Source: Polaribacter marinus | Lineage (GTDB): Bacteria > Bacteroidota > Bacteroidia > Flavobacteriales > Flavobacteriaceae | Assembly (NCBI RefSeq): GCF_022662535.1 | Contig: NZ_JAKQYM010000009.1 | Coordinates: forward strand, 62,001 to 126,000 | Direction of reading: 5' to 3' | DNA: 64,000 nucleotides | Part shown: in pieces, positions 40,451-49,310 of the stretch | How positions within the stretch are numbered: the stretch's first letter is position 1 | Layout of the letters: each line of letters starts with the position of its first letter | Notes under the pieces: generated by a model | Told to the model about the DNA's origin: nothing | Databases searched by the model: none | Seen by the model: the letters and a program-made list of their open reading frames with translations, nothing else | Made by a program: the position numbers and the translations under genes

Positions 40451-43333
40451 TTATAATTTTAAATTTAAACGAGCAAACGCTGTTCTACCATTTATACCAA
40501 ACTGAGAAGTAACTCTAGGGTAAATAAACTGATTATTACTTGTTAAGTTTTCGTTAGAATTATTTGGCGTTTTATCTGGATAAACATCAAAAATGTTACT
40601 AGATCCAAATGTAAACGTTAAATCTTCTGTTACATTTATACCAAAAGATAAATCTGTAATAACTTTAGAACCAAATTCTTCATGAAGTCCATCAGGATTG
40701 AAAACAGAACCAAAGAAAGAGTTTCTTAAAAACATAGACCATTTTTCTCCTTTAAGAGAGTGGCTTAAACTTCCTTTTACTCTAGGAGTTGCAAATTCTA
40801 AGAAATATTGATCTCTTTCTCCAAAGTAAGTATCTATTTGACTTGCTAATTGTTGTGAAGCATGAACATCATCTACTTTTTTAGTTTGAGAATAAGCAAA
40901 AGCTAAATCAGTAGTTAAAGAAACATTTCCTAAAACATGTGTTCTGTGAGATACGTTAATATCTAAACCTTTAGTTTCTGTATCAATTGCATTTGAAAAG
41001 AATCTTGCTTGTGTAGCATTTGCTTGGTCAAACAACGATTGAAGTTCTCCTGCTTGAGTTGGTCTTGAAAAGTTACCTGTTAAAACTACTCTATCTTCAA
41101 TTGCAATAAAGTAACCATCTACAGTTAATGTAATATTAGCATCTGGGAACTTTGCAGTTAATCCTAAACTTGTACTAAAAGACTCTTCTTGTTTTAATTG
41201 AGGAATTCCTAAAAGCTTAGCAATTCTACTATCGTTAGAGAAAGTCCCTACTTCATTAGGTATACCGTTGATAAAGTTTGTACTTGTAGCGTTAAAATTT
41301 TGTTGTTGTAAAGATGGTGCTCTAAAACCTGTACTTGCAGCAGCTCTTACATTAACATTGTCTGTTAATTTATATAAAGTAGCTAATTTCCAGTTTAAAG
41401 TTGAACCAAAATCACTATAGTTTTCATAACGTAAAGCTCCTGAAACTAACCATTTGTCTGTAAAATCAGCTTCTAAATCAACATACGCTGAATAGTTGTT
41501 TCTATAAGCATTTCTTTCGTTTTCTGGTCTAAAACCTGGAAAAACTTGAATTCCACCGGCTCTAGCATTTCCAAAGAAATCTGTTACTTGTAATGATGCA
41601 TCACCATTCCAAATGTTTCCATTAATATCATAAGTAGCCCAAGACTCTTCTTGACCTTGCATTATTTGATAGTTTTCTAATCTATACTCAGCACCAAACG
41701 CAACGTTTAATCCTTTAAAAGTATCTTCATAAAATCTACTAACATCAAGATTCGTAGTGTTTTGAGAAAAAGAGTACCCACCTGCATCTGCAGATAAAGG
41801 AGAGCTAGATAACATAGTAGCGTTTACTGTATTACTGATGTTGTACCCGAAAGAATTTTCTCCCCAAGTATTACTAAAGTCAACATCCCAATCTCCTTGC
41901 TTACCTCTAATACCAATTGCAGCAGATTTATCTTTTACATCACTATTGATTTCTGGTAAGAAACCAGCTCTATACAAACCTGTATAGTTTCTAGATTGGT
42001 TTGGTGTTCTATAGAAACCACCTGCATTACCATTTCTATAACTCATACCTCCAAAAGCATATACTTCGAAGTTATCATTTATAGGTAATTCCATATTAGC
42101 AAAAAACTGACCGCTTCTTAATTGAGACTGTCCTACTCTCATATTAAAGTCAGATCTTGTTAAGTTTCTAGCTTCAAGTTCTGCATCTGTAGTATCTAAA
42201 CCTAATAAAGATTGTAATTGAGACATTGATGTAGCATTTTGAATATCATTTTTTAATGACAAATCAAAATGTGTAACACCTTGTGCAAAAAATTGAATAT
42301 CTGAAAAAGAGTATTGAGTAATATCAGATCCTTTTCCGCTATTAAAACCTACCCATTCAACAGAGTTAGCTCCGTTAAAGATATCTCCAGAAAAACCTTC
42401 ATATCCAGCTCTACTAGATGGTTCTCTTGTAGAAAGCGAACCTGTAAAGTTTATAAAACCTCCTTTATCAGATAAAGGGATACCGTAATTAGCATCAATT
42501 TGAAATCCTTCACCGTCTATTCCACCACGTTGGTTATTTGTTTCACTTCCAACATTTGCATTTGCATTTGCCTGAATACTAAAACCTTGATTATCTTTTA
42601 AAACAATGTTTATTACACCTGCAATGGCATCAGAACCATATTGTGCAGCTGCACCGTCTTTTAGTAATTCAATTTTTTTGATTGCAAAAGAAGGTATCGC
42701 ATTCATATCTGTACCTACACTTCCTCTACCAACTGTACTATTTACATTTACTAAAGAAGTATTGTGTCTTCTTTTACCGTTTACCAATACCAATACTTGA
42801 TCAGGACCTAAGCCTCTTAAAGCAGCAGGATCGATATGATCTGTACCATCAGATATTGTTTGTGTTGTAGAAGTAAATGAAGGCGCCACATAATTAAGAA
42901 TATCATTTATGCTAACTTGTGGTCCAGCGCTTACTAACTCTGAGATATCGATAATATCAATAGCTACAGGAGTGTCAGCAACTGTTCTATTCTTATTTCT
43001 AGACCCCACTAAAACTACTTCATCAAGAGCAACATTGTCTTCTTCTAAAGTAATAGTAAAGAATTTTGTGTCCGAGATCTTTTTTTCTACTGACTTAAAT
43101 CCCAGAGAAGAAAAAACTAATGTTGATGGTAATTGCTTTACTGTAATAGAAAAACTTCCGTTTTCGTCCGTTGAAACTCCATTTGTAGTTCCTTTTTCTA
43201 AAACATTAATGTAAGGCGCTCCTTCGCCATCAGCATTTACTACCTTTCCTTTAATTGTTTGAGCTGAAATAGCTTGTGTAAACAAAAATAAAAAGGCAAT
43301 AATTAAACTTTTTGAAAAGTTATTGTTTTGCAT
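40451..43333 (-). CDS. TonB-dependent outer-membrane receptor
   Basis: It is called from ATG 43333 (960 residues), because the signal peptide starts there (MQNNNFSKSLIIAFLFLFTQ, ending ISAQ). Residues about 25-105 form a carboxypeptidase-regulatory-like beta domain (IKGKVVNADGEGAPYINVLEKG). The plug (about 115-245) includes LRGLGPDQVLVLVNGKRRH and YGSDAIAGVINIVLKD. The rest is a beta barrel ending NGRTAFARLNLKL. It lacks a SusC-type consensus, so it is more like a non-SusC receptor for a ligand shared with the two lipoproteins downstream. The substrate is not evident. Confidence 0.9.
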   Translation of the reverse strand: MQNNNFSKSLIIAFLFLFTQAISAQTIKGKVVNADGEGAPYINVLEKGTTNGVSTDENGSFSITVKQLPSTLVFSSLGFKSVEKKISDTKFFTITLEEDNVALDEVVLVGSRNKNRTVADTPVAIDIIDISELVSAGPQVSINDILNYVAPSFTSTTQTISDGTDHIDPAALRGLGPDQVLVLVNGKRRHNTSLVNVNSTVGRGSVGTDMNAIPSFAIKKIELLKDGAAAQYGSDAIAGVINIVLKDNQGFSIQANANANVGSETNNQRGGIDGEGFQIDANYGIPLSDKGGFINFTGSLSTREPSSRAGYEGFSGDIFNGANSVEWVGFNSGKGSDITQYSFSDIQFFAQGVTHFDLSLKNDIQNATSMSQLQSLLGLDTTDAELEARNLTRSDFNMRVGQSQLRSGQFFANMELPINDNFEVYAFGGMSYRNGNAGGFYRTPNQSRNYTGLYRAGFLPEINSDVKDKSAAIGIRGKQGDWDVDFSNTWGENSFGYNISNTVNATMLSSSPLSADAGGYSFSQNTTNLDVSRFYEDTFKGLNVAFGAEYRLENYQIMQGQEESWATYDINGNIWNGDASLQVTDFFGNARAGGIQVFPGFRPENERNAYRNNYSAYVDLEADFTDKWLVSGALRYENYSDFGSTLNWKLATLYKLTDNVNVRAAASTGFRAPSLQQQNFNATSTNFINGIPNEVGTFSNDSRIAKLLGIPQLKQEESFSTSLGLTAKFPDANITLTVDGYFIAIEDRVVLTGNFSRPTQAGELQSLFDQANATQARFFSNAIDTETKGLDINVSHRTHVLGNVSLTTDLAFAYSQTKKVDDVHASQQLASQIDTYFGERDQYFLEFATPRVKGSLSHSLKGEKWSMFLRNSFFGSVFNPDGLHEEFGSKVITDLSFGINVTEDLTFTFGSSNIFDVYPDKTPNNSNENLTSNNQFIYPRVTSQFGINGRTAFARLNLKL

Positions 43334-43502
43334 ATAAATTAGATTATTGATTAATAAGTACAAATGTTTGTTTTTTTGCTGACAAAAACAAATATTTTGT
43401 TAAGAAAAAGTTAACAAACTTTGTTTTTTTTCATTCTGACAATAGAAAAAACATAGATTTTACCTTTAACCTTCTTTTAACAGATTAATTTTGTTAAAAT
43501 TG

Positions 43503-43510
43503 TAGCTTTG
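43503..43510 (+). promoter_or_regulatory. Candidate -7 element before moxR
   Basis: TAGCTTTG matches TAnnTTTG 36 bases before the start of the AAA ATPase gene that opens the Bat operon. No strong -33 box at 19 bases. Confidence 0.35.
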
Positions 43511-43546
43511 TTACCACTTAAAACTTAACACCAAAATATTTATAAA

Positions 43547-44536
43547 ATGGATGTAGATGTAAGAGCTATTAATGAGAAAATCGAAAGAGAAAGTGCCTTT
43601 ATAGACATTCTTACTTTAGAAATGAATAAAGTAATTGTTGGGCAAAAGCAAATGATCGAAAGTTTGCTAATTGGACTTCTTGGAAATGGTCATATTTTAT
43701 TAGAGGGAGTTCCTGGTTTGGCAAAAACTTTAGCAATAAACACCTTGTCTAAAGCTGTTCAAGGAAGCTTTAGTAGAGTACAATTTACCCCAGATTTATT
43801 ACCCGCAGATGTTGTTGGAACCATGATTTACAACATGAAAGAAAACGATTTTGCGATTAAAAAAGGACCTATTTTTGCCAACTTTGTATTGGCTGATGAA
43901 ATTAACAGAGCACCTGCAAAAGTACAATCGGCTTTATTAGAGGCTATGCAAGAGCGTCAAATTACCATTGGGGACACCACTTTTAAACTAGACGAACCTT
44001 TCTTAGTAATGGCAACTCAAAATCCGGTTGAACAAGAAGGGACCTACCCTTTACCAGAAGCACAGGTAGATAGATTTATGCTAAAGGTAGTTATAGATTA
44101 CCCAAAACTACAAGACGAACAAATTATTATGCGTCAAAATTTATCTGGTGGATTTTCTAAAGTAAACCCAGTAATCTCTGTAGACCAAATTTTAAAAGCA
44201 AGGGAAGTTGCAAATGAAGTTTATATGGATGAAAAAATCGAGAAGTATATTCTTGATATTATTTTTGCAACTCGTTATCCAGAAAAATATAACTTACCAC
44301 AATTAAAAGACCTTATTGGATTTGGAGCTTCTCCAAGGGGAAGTATCAATTTAGCAAAAGCAGCTAAATGCTATGCTTTTATTAAAAGAAGAGGCTATGT
44401 GATACCAGAAGATGTAAGGGCGGTAGTTTTTGATGTTTTACGTCATAGAATAGGAATTACTTACGAAGCGGAAGCAGAAAACATAACTTCGGTAGACATT
44501 ATTAATTCTATTATTAATGAAATTGAAGTACCATAG
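43547..44536 (+). CDS. MoxR-type AAA+ ATPase
   Basis: The 329-residue ATPase has Walker A GVPGLAKT and Walker B VLADEINRAP, followed by the ATQNPVEQEGTYPLPEAQ sensor region and the C-terminal lid. MoxR ATPases act as chaperones for the VWA proteins encoded next to them. It opens a colinear run moxR-DUF58-BatD-like-batA-batB-batC-batD-batE, linked to aerotolerance in Bacteroides. Complete and normal in length. Confidence 0.95.
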   Translation: MDVDVRAINEKIERESAFIDILTLEMNKVIVGQKQMIESLLIGLLGNGHILLEGVPGLAKTLAINTLSKAVQGSFSRVQFTPDLLPADVVGTMIYNMKENDFAIKKGPIFANFVLADEINRAPAKVQSALLEAMQERQITIGDTTFKLDEPFLVMATQNPVEQEGTYPLPEAQVDRFMLKVVIDYPKLQDEQIIMRQNLSGGFSKVNPVISVDQILKAREVANEVYMDEKIEKYILDIIFATRYPEKYNLPQLKDLIGFGASPRGSINLAKAAKCYAFIKRRGYVIPEDVRAVVFDVLRHRIGITYEAEAENITSVDIINSIINEIEVP

Positions 44537-44605
44537 GCAATTATCAATGAACAATTAAAAGTTTTTAAACTGATAATTGAAAAATGTTAACTGACAATTG
44601 AAACA

Positions 44606-45475
44606 ATGGATACTAAAGAAATACTAAAAAAAGTTCGTAAAATAGAGATTAAGACACGTCGTTTGTCTGATCATATTTTTGGAGGTGAATACCACTCATC
44701 TTTCAAAGGGCGTGGTATGACTTTTTCTGAAGTGCGTCAATATCAATTTGGTGATGATGTAAGAACTATCGATTGGAATGTTACCGCACGTTATAATGAA
44801 CCCTATATAAAAGTTTTTGAAGAAGAACGTGAATTAACCATGATGTTGATGGTAGACGTTTCTGGATCTGAACTTTTTGGGACATCAACCCAATTCAAAA
44901 AAGACACCGTTACAGAAATTGCAGCAACCTTGGCTTTTTCTGCTACTCAAAATAATGATAAAGTGGGTTTAATTCTTTTTTCTGATGATGTAGAACTTTT
45001 TATTCCTCCTAAAAAAGGAAAAAGTCACGTTTTAAGAATTATTAGAGAATTGATAGAATTTAAACCCAAAAGTAAAAAAACGAATATTGCCGCAGCACTA
45101 AAGTTTTTATCTAGTATTATGAAGAAAAAAGCAATTGTTTTTATGTTATCTGATTTTATGGATGATGATTATGAAAAAACATTAAAAATTGCTGGCAGTA
45201 AACATGATTTAACAGGAATCAGAATTTACGACAAACACGATGAAGAAATGCCTAATCTTGGAATGGTACCCATGTTAGATGCAGAAACCGGTAATGTTCA
45301 AATAATAAATACATCATCTAAATCTATAAGAACAAATTATAAAGCAAATGCTTTACGTTTGTCTGATTATTATATAAATACTTTTAAAAGAAGTGGTGCA
45401 GGAACTGTTAGCGCAAGGGCAGATGAAAACTACGTGAAAAAATTATTGGGGTATTTTAAACATAAAGGAAGATAG
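44606..45475 (+). CDS. DUF58 (VWA-like) protein
   Basis: The 289-residue DUF58 protein contains FSEVRQYQFGDDVRTIDWNVTARYN, the DUF58 signature, followed by a VWA-like metal-binding segment LMVDVSGSELFG (DxSxS). It is the standard partner of MoxR ATPases. A 69-base spacer with repeated ACAATTG/ATAATTG stretches separates it from moxR. Confidence 0.93.
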   Translation: MDTKEILKKVRKIEIKTRRLSDHIFGGEYHSSFKGRGMTFSEVRQYQFGDDVRTIDWNVTARYNEPYIKVFEEERELTMMLMVDVSGSELFGTSTQFKKDTVTEIAATLAFSATQNNDKVGLILFSDDVELFIPPKKGKSHVLRIIRELIEFKPKSKKTNIAAALKFLSSIMKKKAIVFMLSDFMDDDYEKTLKIAGSKHDLTGIRIYDKHDEEMPNLGMVPMLDAETGNVQIINTSSKSIRTNYKANALRLSDYYINTFKRSGAGTVSARADENYVKKLLGYFKHKGR

Positions 45476-45496
45476 TAATTAAGTTACTTTTTGTAA

Positions 45497-46414
45497 ATGA
45501 AAAAACAAATATTATACATATTATTCTTTATTTCTGCTATAAGTTTTGCGCAAAAACCTATGGTAAAAGCAGAAATTGACACCACAAATATTAGAATTGG
45601 TGAGCAGTTCAATTTAAAAATTTCTGTAGATGAATCACAAAACGTTATCATTCCTAAACTAAAATTAAAAGGATTAGAAGTTGTAGACTCTACCAAAGTT
45701 GATACTATTAAAAATAGTTTGACTATAAAATATATTTTAACAGGTTTTGATAGCGGTGCTTTTTACATTCCACAACAACAAATCTTTGTAAAAAACCAAG
45801 CCTTTTTAACAGATTCGTTACTAGTAAATGTGGCAACAGTTGCCATTGATACAACCAAAGTAAAAAAGTTTCCAATAAAATCTATAAAAGCAGAACCCTA
45901 TGTTTTTGATGATTTTAAAATTTACCTATATATACTTATAGCTGCTCTAGCAATTATTGGTTTCTGGATTTACTGGTTTGTGATCAGAAAAAGAAAAGAG
46001 CAAGAAGAAACACCAACCTACAGAACACTTCCTCCTTATGAAGAAGCAATTTATAGGTTAAATGAATTAGATGAAAAATTATTGTGGCAAAACAATAAAG
46101 TAAAAGAGTATTATTCTGAATTAACAGAAATTGTACGTGGTTATATTGAGCGTGAATTAAAAGTTCCTGCTTTAGAAAAAACAACTGACGAAGTTTTAGA
46201 CATGTTAAAAGACTTTAAAGATGCAGAAACCATTCAAACGTCAGAAGAAACCATTAAAAAATTAAAAGATCTATTACGTGAGGCTGATTTGGTAAAATTT
46301 GCAAAATCAAAACCATTAGCATTAGAAATTGAAGAAGATAGAAAAGACGCACAAGACATTGTGAGTAATTTAAAACCTAAACCAATTATTGAAGAAAATG
46401 ATGAATTGGAATAA
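45497..46414 (+). CDS. Bat-operon membrane protein (BatD-like N-terminal domain)
   Basis: The 305-residue protein has a signal peptide ending AISFAQ, an N-terminal beta domain (about 20-120; RIGEQFNLKISVDE), one membrane helix (about 140-160, YIYILIAALAIIGFWIYWFV) and a charged cytoplasmic helical tail that includes EYYSELTEIVRGYIERELKVPALE. This is the usual gene between DUF58 and BatA in flavobacteria. It overlaps the BatA start by 14 bases. Confidence 0.8.
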   Translation: MKKQILYILFFISAISFAQKPMVKAEIDTTNIRIGEQFNLKISVDESQNVIIPKLKLKGLEVVDSTKVDTIKNSLTIKYILTGFDSGAFYIPQQQIFVKNQAFLTDSLLVNVATVAIDTTKVKKFPIKSIKAEPYVFDDFKIYLYILIAALAIIGFWIYWFVIRKRKEQEETPTYRTLPPYEEAIYRLNELDEKLLWQNNKVKEYYSELTEIVRGYIERELKVPALEKTTDEVLDMLKDFKDAETIQTSEETIKKLKDLLREADLVKFAKSKPLALEIEEDRKDAQDIVSNLKPKPIIEENDELE

Positions 46415-47408
46415 TTTTGAATTTCACAACCCAGAGTTTCTTTGGTTGTTAGTACTAATTCCTTTATTGGCAATTTGGTATTTCTTTATGCGAAAAAAAG
46501 ATGCAGCTATTTTAACTATACCAAGTATTAGTGGTTTTAAGGCAGATGTTTCAATTTTATCGAAATTAAAACCAGTTTTGTACCTTCTAAGACTACTTGC
46601 TTTAGCCGCTATAATTATTGCTTTAGCAAGACCAAGAAACGTTGCTGTAAGTAAAAAAACAAAAACGAATAAAGGAATTGATATTGTAATGGCAATAGAC
46701 GTTTCTGCAAGTATGTTAGCAAGAGATTTAAAACCCAACAGATTAGAAGCACTTAAAAAAGTTGCTGTAGATTTTGTAGATAGAAGACCTAATGATAGAA
46801 TAGGAATTGTAGTTTATGCAGGAGAAAGTTTTACACAAACACCTATTACAAGTGATAAAAGTATTGTAAAACGAACTATTTCTGAGTTGAAATGGGGACA
46901 ATTAGAAGGAGGAACCGCCATAGGAATGGGATTAGGCTCTGCTGTAAATAGACTAAAAGAAAGTACCGCAAAAAGCAAGGTTATTATTTTATTGACGGAT
47001 GGGGTAAATAATTCTGGAAATATAGACCCAAGAACAGCCACTGAATTAGCAAAAGAATTAGGAATTAAAACTTATACTATTGGAATAGGAACTAATGGAA
47101 TGGCAGATTTTCCATGGAGTAGAGATCCAAGAACGGGTAAATTACAGTTTAGAAAGCAACAAGTAGAAATTGATGAATCACTGCTAAAAGAAATAGCTTC
47201 TGAAACAGATGGAAAATATTTTAGAGCAACAGACAACACGTCTTTAAAAGAAATTTATAATGAAATCGATAAGCTAGAAAAAACAAAGATTGAAGAATTT
47301 AAATATTATAATTATCAAGAAAAATTTAGATTTTTTGTCTTTTTAGCTTTAGGATTTTTAGTGCTAGAATTTATATTAAGAAATACGTTATTTAAGAGTT
47401 TTATATAA
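46401..47408 (+). CDS. batA: BatA-type VWA membrane protein
   Basis: The 335-residue protein is called from ATG 46401 (MNWNNFEFHNPEFLWLL); an ATG at 46398 is equally possible. Two N-terminal membrane helices (about 14-32 and 55-75) precede a VWA domain with the metal-ion site VMAIDVSASMLAR, TSDKS and LLTDGVNN, and one C-terminal helix follows. Its end abuts the BatB start. BatA and BatB VWA proteins face the periplasm. Confidence 0.9.
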   Translation: MNWNNFEFHNPEFLWLLVLIPLLAIWYFFMRKKDAAILTIPSISGFKADVSILSKLKPVLYLLRLLALAAIIIALARPRNVAVSKKTKTNKGIDIVMAIDVSASMLARDLKPNRLEALKKVAVDFVDRRPNDRIGIVVYAGESFTQTPITSDKSIVKRTISELKWGQLEGGTAIGMGLGSAVNRLKESTAKSKVIILLTDGVNNSGNIDPRTATELAKELGIKTYTIGIGTNGMADFPWSRDPRTGKLQFRKQQVEIDESLLKEIASETDGKYFRATDNTSLKEIYNEIDKLEKTKIEEFKYYNYQEKFRFFVFLALGFLVLEFILRNTLFKSFI

Positions 47409-48455
47409 ATGTACAGAATAGAAGAACCAATTTATTTTTATTTACTTGCAATCATTCCAGCATTGATTGTTGTTTTTGTGTTGGTTTTATGGTGGAAAAA
47501 AAGAACGCAAAAAAAATTTTCTAATCCGGTTTTATTAGAAAAACTAGCGCCAAACACATCAACATTTAAATCGGTTTTAAAGTTAATTATTTTCCTTTTA
47601 GGAATTAGCGCTTTAATTATCTCTTTGGTAAACCCAAAAATGGGAACCAAGCTAAAAACCGTAAAAAGAGAAGGAGTAGATATTGTTTTTGCTTTAGATG
47701 TTTCTAAAAGTATGCTGGCAAAAGATATTGCGCCAAACAGACTAGAGAAAGCAAAACAAATCATTTCTAAAATCATTGATAAATTAGGTTCCGACAGAGT
47801 TGGAATTATTATTTATGCAGGAAATGCTTATCCTCTTTTACCAATTACAACAGATCATGCAGCTGCAAATATGTTTTTGCAAAACGCAAACCCAGATATG
47901 GTTTCTAGTCAAGGAACAGATATTAATGGAGCCTTAGAACTGGCAAAAACCTATTATAATAATGACGAGCAAACCAATCGTTTTTTAGTCATTATTTCTG
48001 ACGGAGAAGACCATCAAGAAGACACCAAACAAGTTGCACAAAACTTAGCTAACGAAGGCGTAAAAATTTACACGGTTGGTGTGGGAACAGAGAACGGAGG
48101 ACCAATTCCAATGCATGTAAACAATGCACTCGTTGGTTATAAAAAAGACAATAAAGGAGAAACTGTAATCACCAAACGTATGCCCAAAGTATTGCAAGGT
48201 ATTGCAGATGCAGCCAATGGAAAATACATAGATGGAAATGTTACAGAAAATCCTGTAAAAAACATAGCAGATATTATTGCAAATGCAGAAAAAAATGAAT
48301 TTGAAACCAAACAGTTTTCAGATTATAAAGATCAATTTCAATGGTTTTTAGCAATTGGAATATTCTTTTTAATTATTGATATTTTCTTATTTGATAAGAA
48401 AACAAAATGGTTAAGAAAGGTTGATTTATTTAATGAAGAAAAAGCAAAAAAATAA
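47409..48455 (+). CDS. batB: BatB-type VWA membrane protein
   Basis: The 348-residue homologue of BatA has N-terminal helices (about 9-27 and 55-76), a VWA domain with VFALDVSKSMLAK and IISDGEDHQED, and a C-terminal helix before a basic tail. It starts directly at the stop codon of batA (no spacer). Its stop is one base before the batC ATG, indicating tight translational coupling. Confidence 0.9.
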   Translation: MYRIEEPIYFYLLAIIPALIVVFVLVLWWKKRTQKKFSNPVLLEKLAPNTSTFKSVLKLIIFLLGISALIISLVNPKMGTKLKTVKREGVDIVFALDVSKSMLAKDIAPNRLEKAKQIISKIIDKLGSDRVGIIIYAGNAYPLLPITTDHAAANMFLQNANPDMVSSQGTDINGALELAKTYYNNDEQTNRFLVIISDGEDHQEDTKQVAQNLANEGVKIYTVGVGTENGGPIPMHVNNALVGYKKDNKGETVITKRMPKVLQGIADAANGKYIDGNVTENPVKNIADIIANAEKNEFETKQFSDYKDQFQWFLAIGIFFLIIDIFLFDKKTKWLRKVDLFNEEKAKK

Positions 48456-48456
48456 A

Positions 48457-49287
48457 ATGAAAAAATTACAATACATACTTCTAATTTTCTTGATATTTTT
48501 TTCGTCTAAAGAAATTTTAGCTCAAAAAGATTCTATCGCCTTACAGCGTAAAGCAAGAAAATTGGTAAGAGCAGGAAATCAATTGTACCAACAAAAAAGC
48601 TACACAGATGCTTCTGTTGCCTATCAAAAAGCATTAGGAAACAATACAAAATACAACAAAGCAACATACAATTTAGGAAATGCTCTGTATCAAAACAAAA
48701 ATTACAAAGAAGCAGTTCCTCAATACGAATTAACAGCTGAAACAGCTAAAGACAAGACAACAAAAGCAGAAGCTTATCATAATATTGGTAATGCAATGAT
48801 GGAACAAAAACAATATCAACCTGCTGTAGATGCTTATAAAAATGCTTTAAGAAATAATCCTAATGATGATGAAACTCGTTATAATCTAGCTGTCGCTCAA
48901 AAACTATTAGACAAAGAAAAACAACAAAATAAGGACGACAAAAACAAGGACAACAAAGACAAAAAGGATAATAAAGATAAGGACAAGAAAAATAAAGACG
49001 ATAAAAATAAAGACAAGGATAAAGATAAAAAGGACGGAGACGACAAAGACAAGAAAGACGACAAAGATAAAGACGGAAAAGGAGACAAAGATCAAAAGAA
49101 AAATCAAGATCCTAAAAAGAACGAAAAAGATCAGAAACAAAAACCTAAACCGCAACAGGGTAAAATGACACCTCAACAAATTAAGCAATTGTTAGAAAGC
49201 TTAAATAACGAAGAGAAAAAAACCCAAAAGAAAATGAATGCTAAAAAGGCTAAAGGGAAAAAGGTAAAACAAGAAAAAGATTGGTAA
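48457..49287 (+). CDS. batC: BatC-type TPR protein with Lys/Asp-rich tail
   Basis: It is called from ATG 48457 (276 residues), where the signal peptide begins (MKKLQYILLIFLIFFSS). Residues about 30-145 contain three TPR motifs (GNQLYQQKSYTDASVAYQKAL, LGNALYQNKNYKEAVPQYEL, IGNAMMEQKQYQPAVDAYKNAL). From about residue 150 the sequence is almost pure Lys/Asp/Asn/Gln (an about 80-residue stretch), followed by a MTPQQIKQLLESLNNEE helix and a basic end. It is periplasmic and a scaffold for the VWA proteins. Confidence 0.88.
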   Translation: MKKLQYILLIFLIFFSSKEILAQKDSIALQRKARKLVRAGNQLYQQKSYTDASVAYQKALGNNTKYNKATYNLGNALYQNKNYKEAVPQYELTAETAKDKTTKAEAYHNIGNAMMEQKQYQPAVDAYKNALRNNPNDDETRYNLAVAQKLLDKEKQQNKDDKNKDNKDKKDNKDKDKKNKDDKNKDKDKDKKDGDDKDKKDDKDKDGKGDKDQKKNQDPKKNEKDQKQKPKPQQGKMTPQQIKQLLESLNNEEKKTQKKMNAKKAKGKKVKQEKDW

Positions 49288-49310
49288 ATTAATCACTTTT
49301 AGAAAAGAAG

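Noticed and set aside
48897..49188. Minus-strand frames opposite the Lys/Asp tract of BatC
   Set aside because: They are Ser/Leu- or Phe/Val-rich mirror images of the low-complexity tract.
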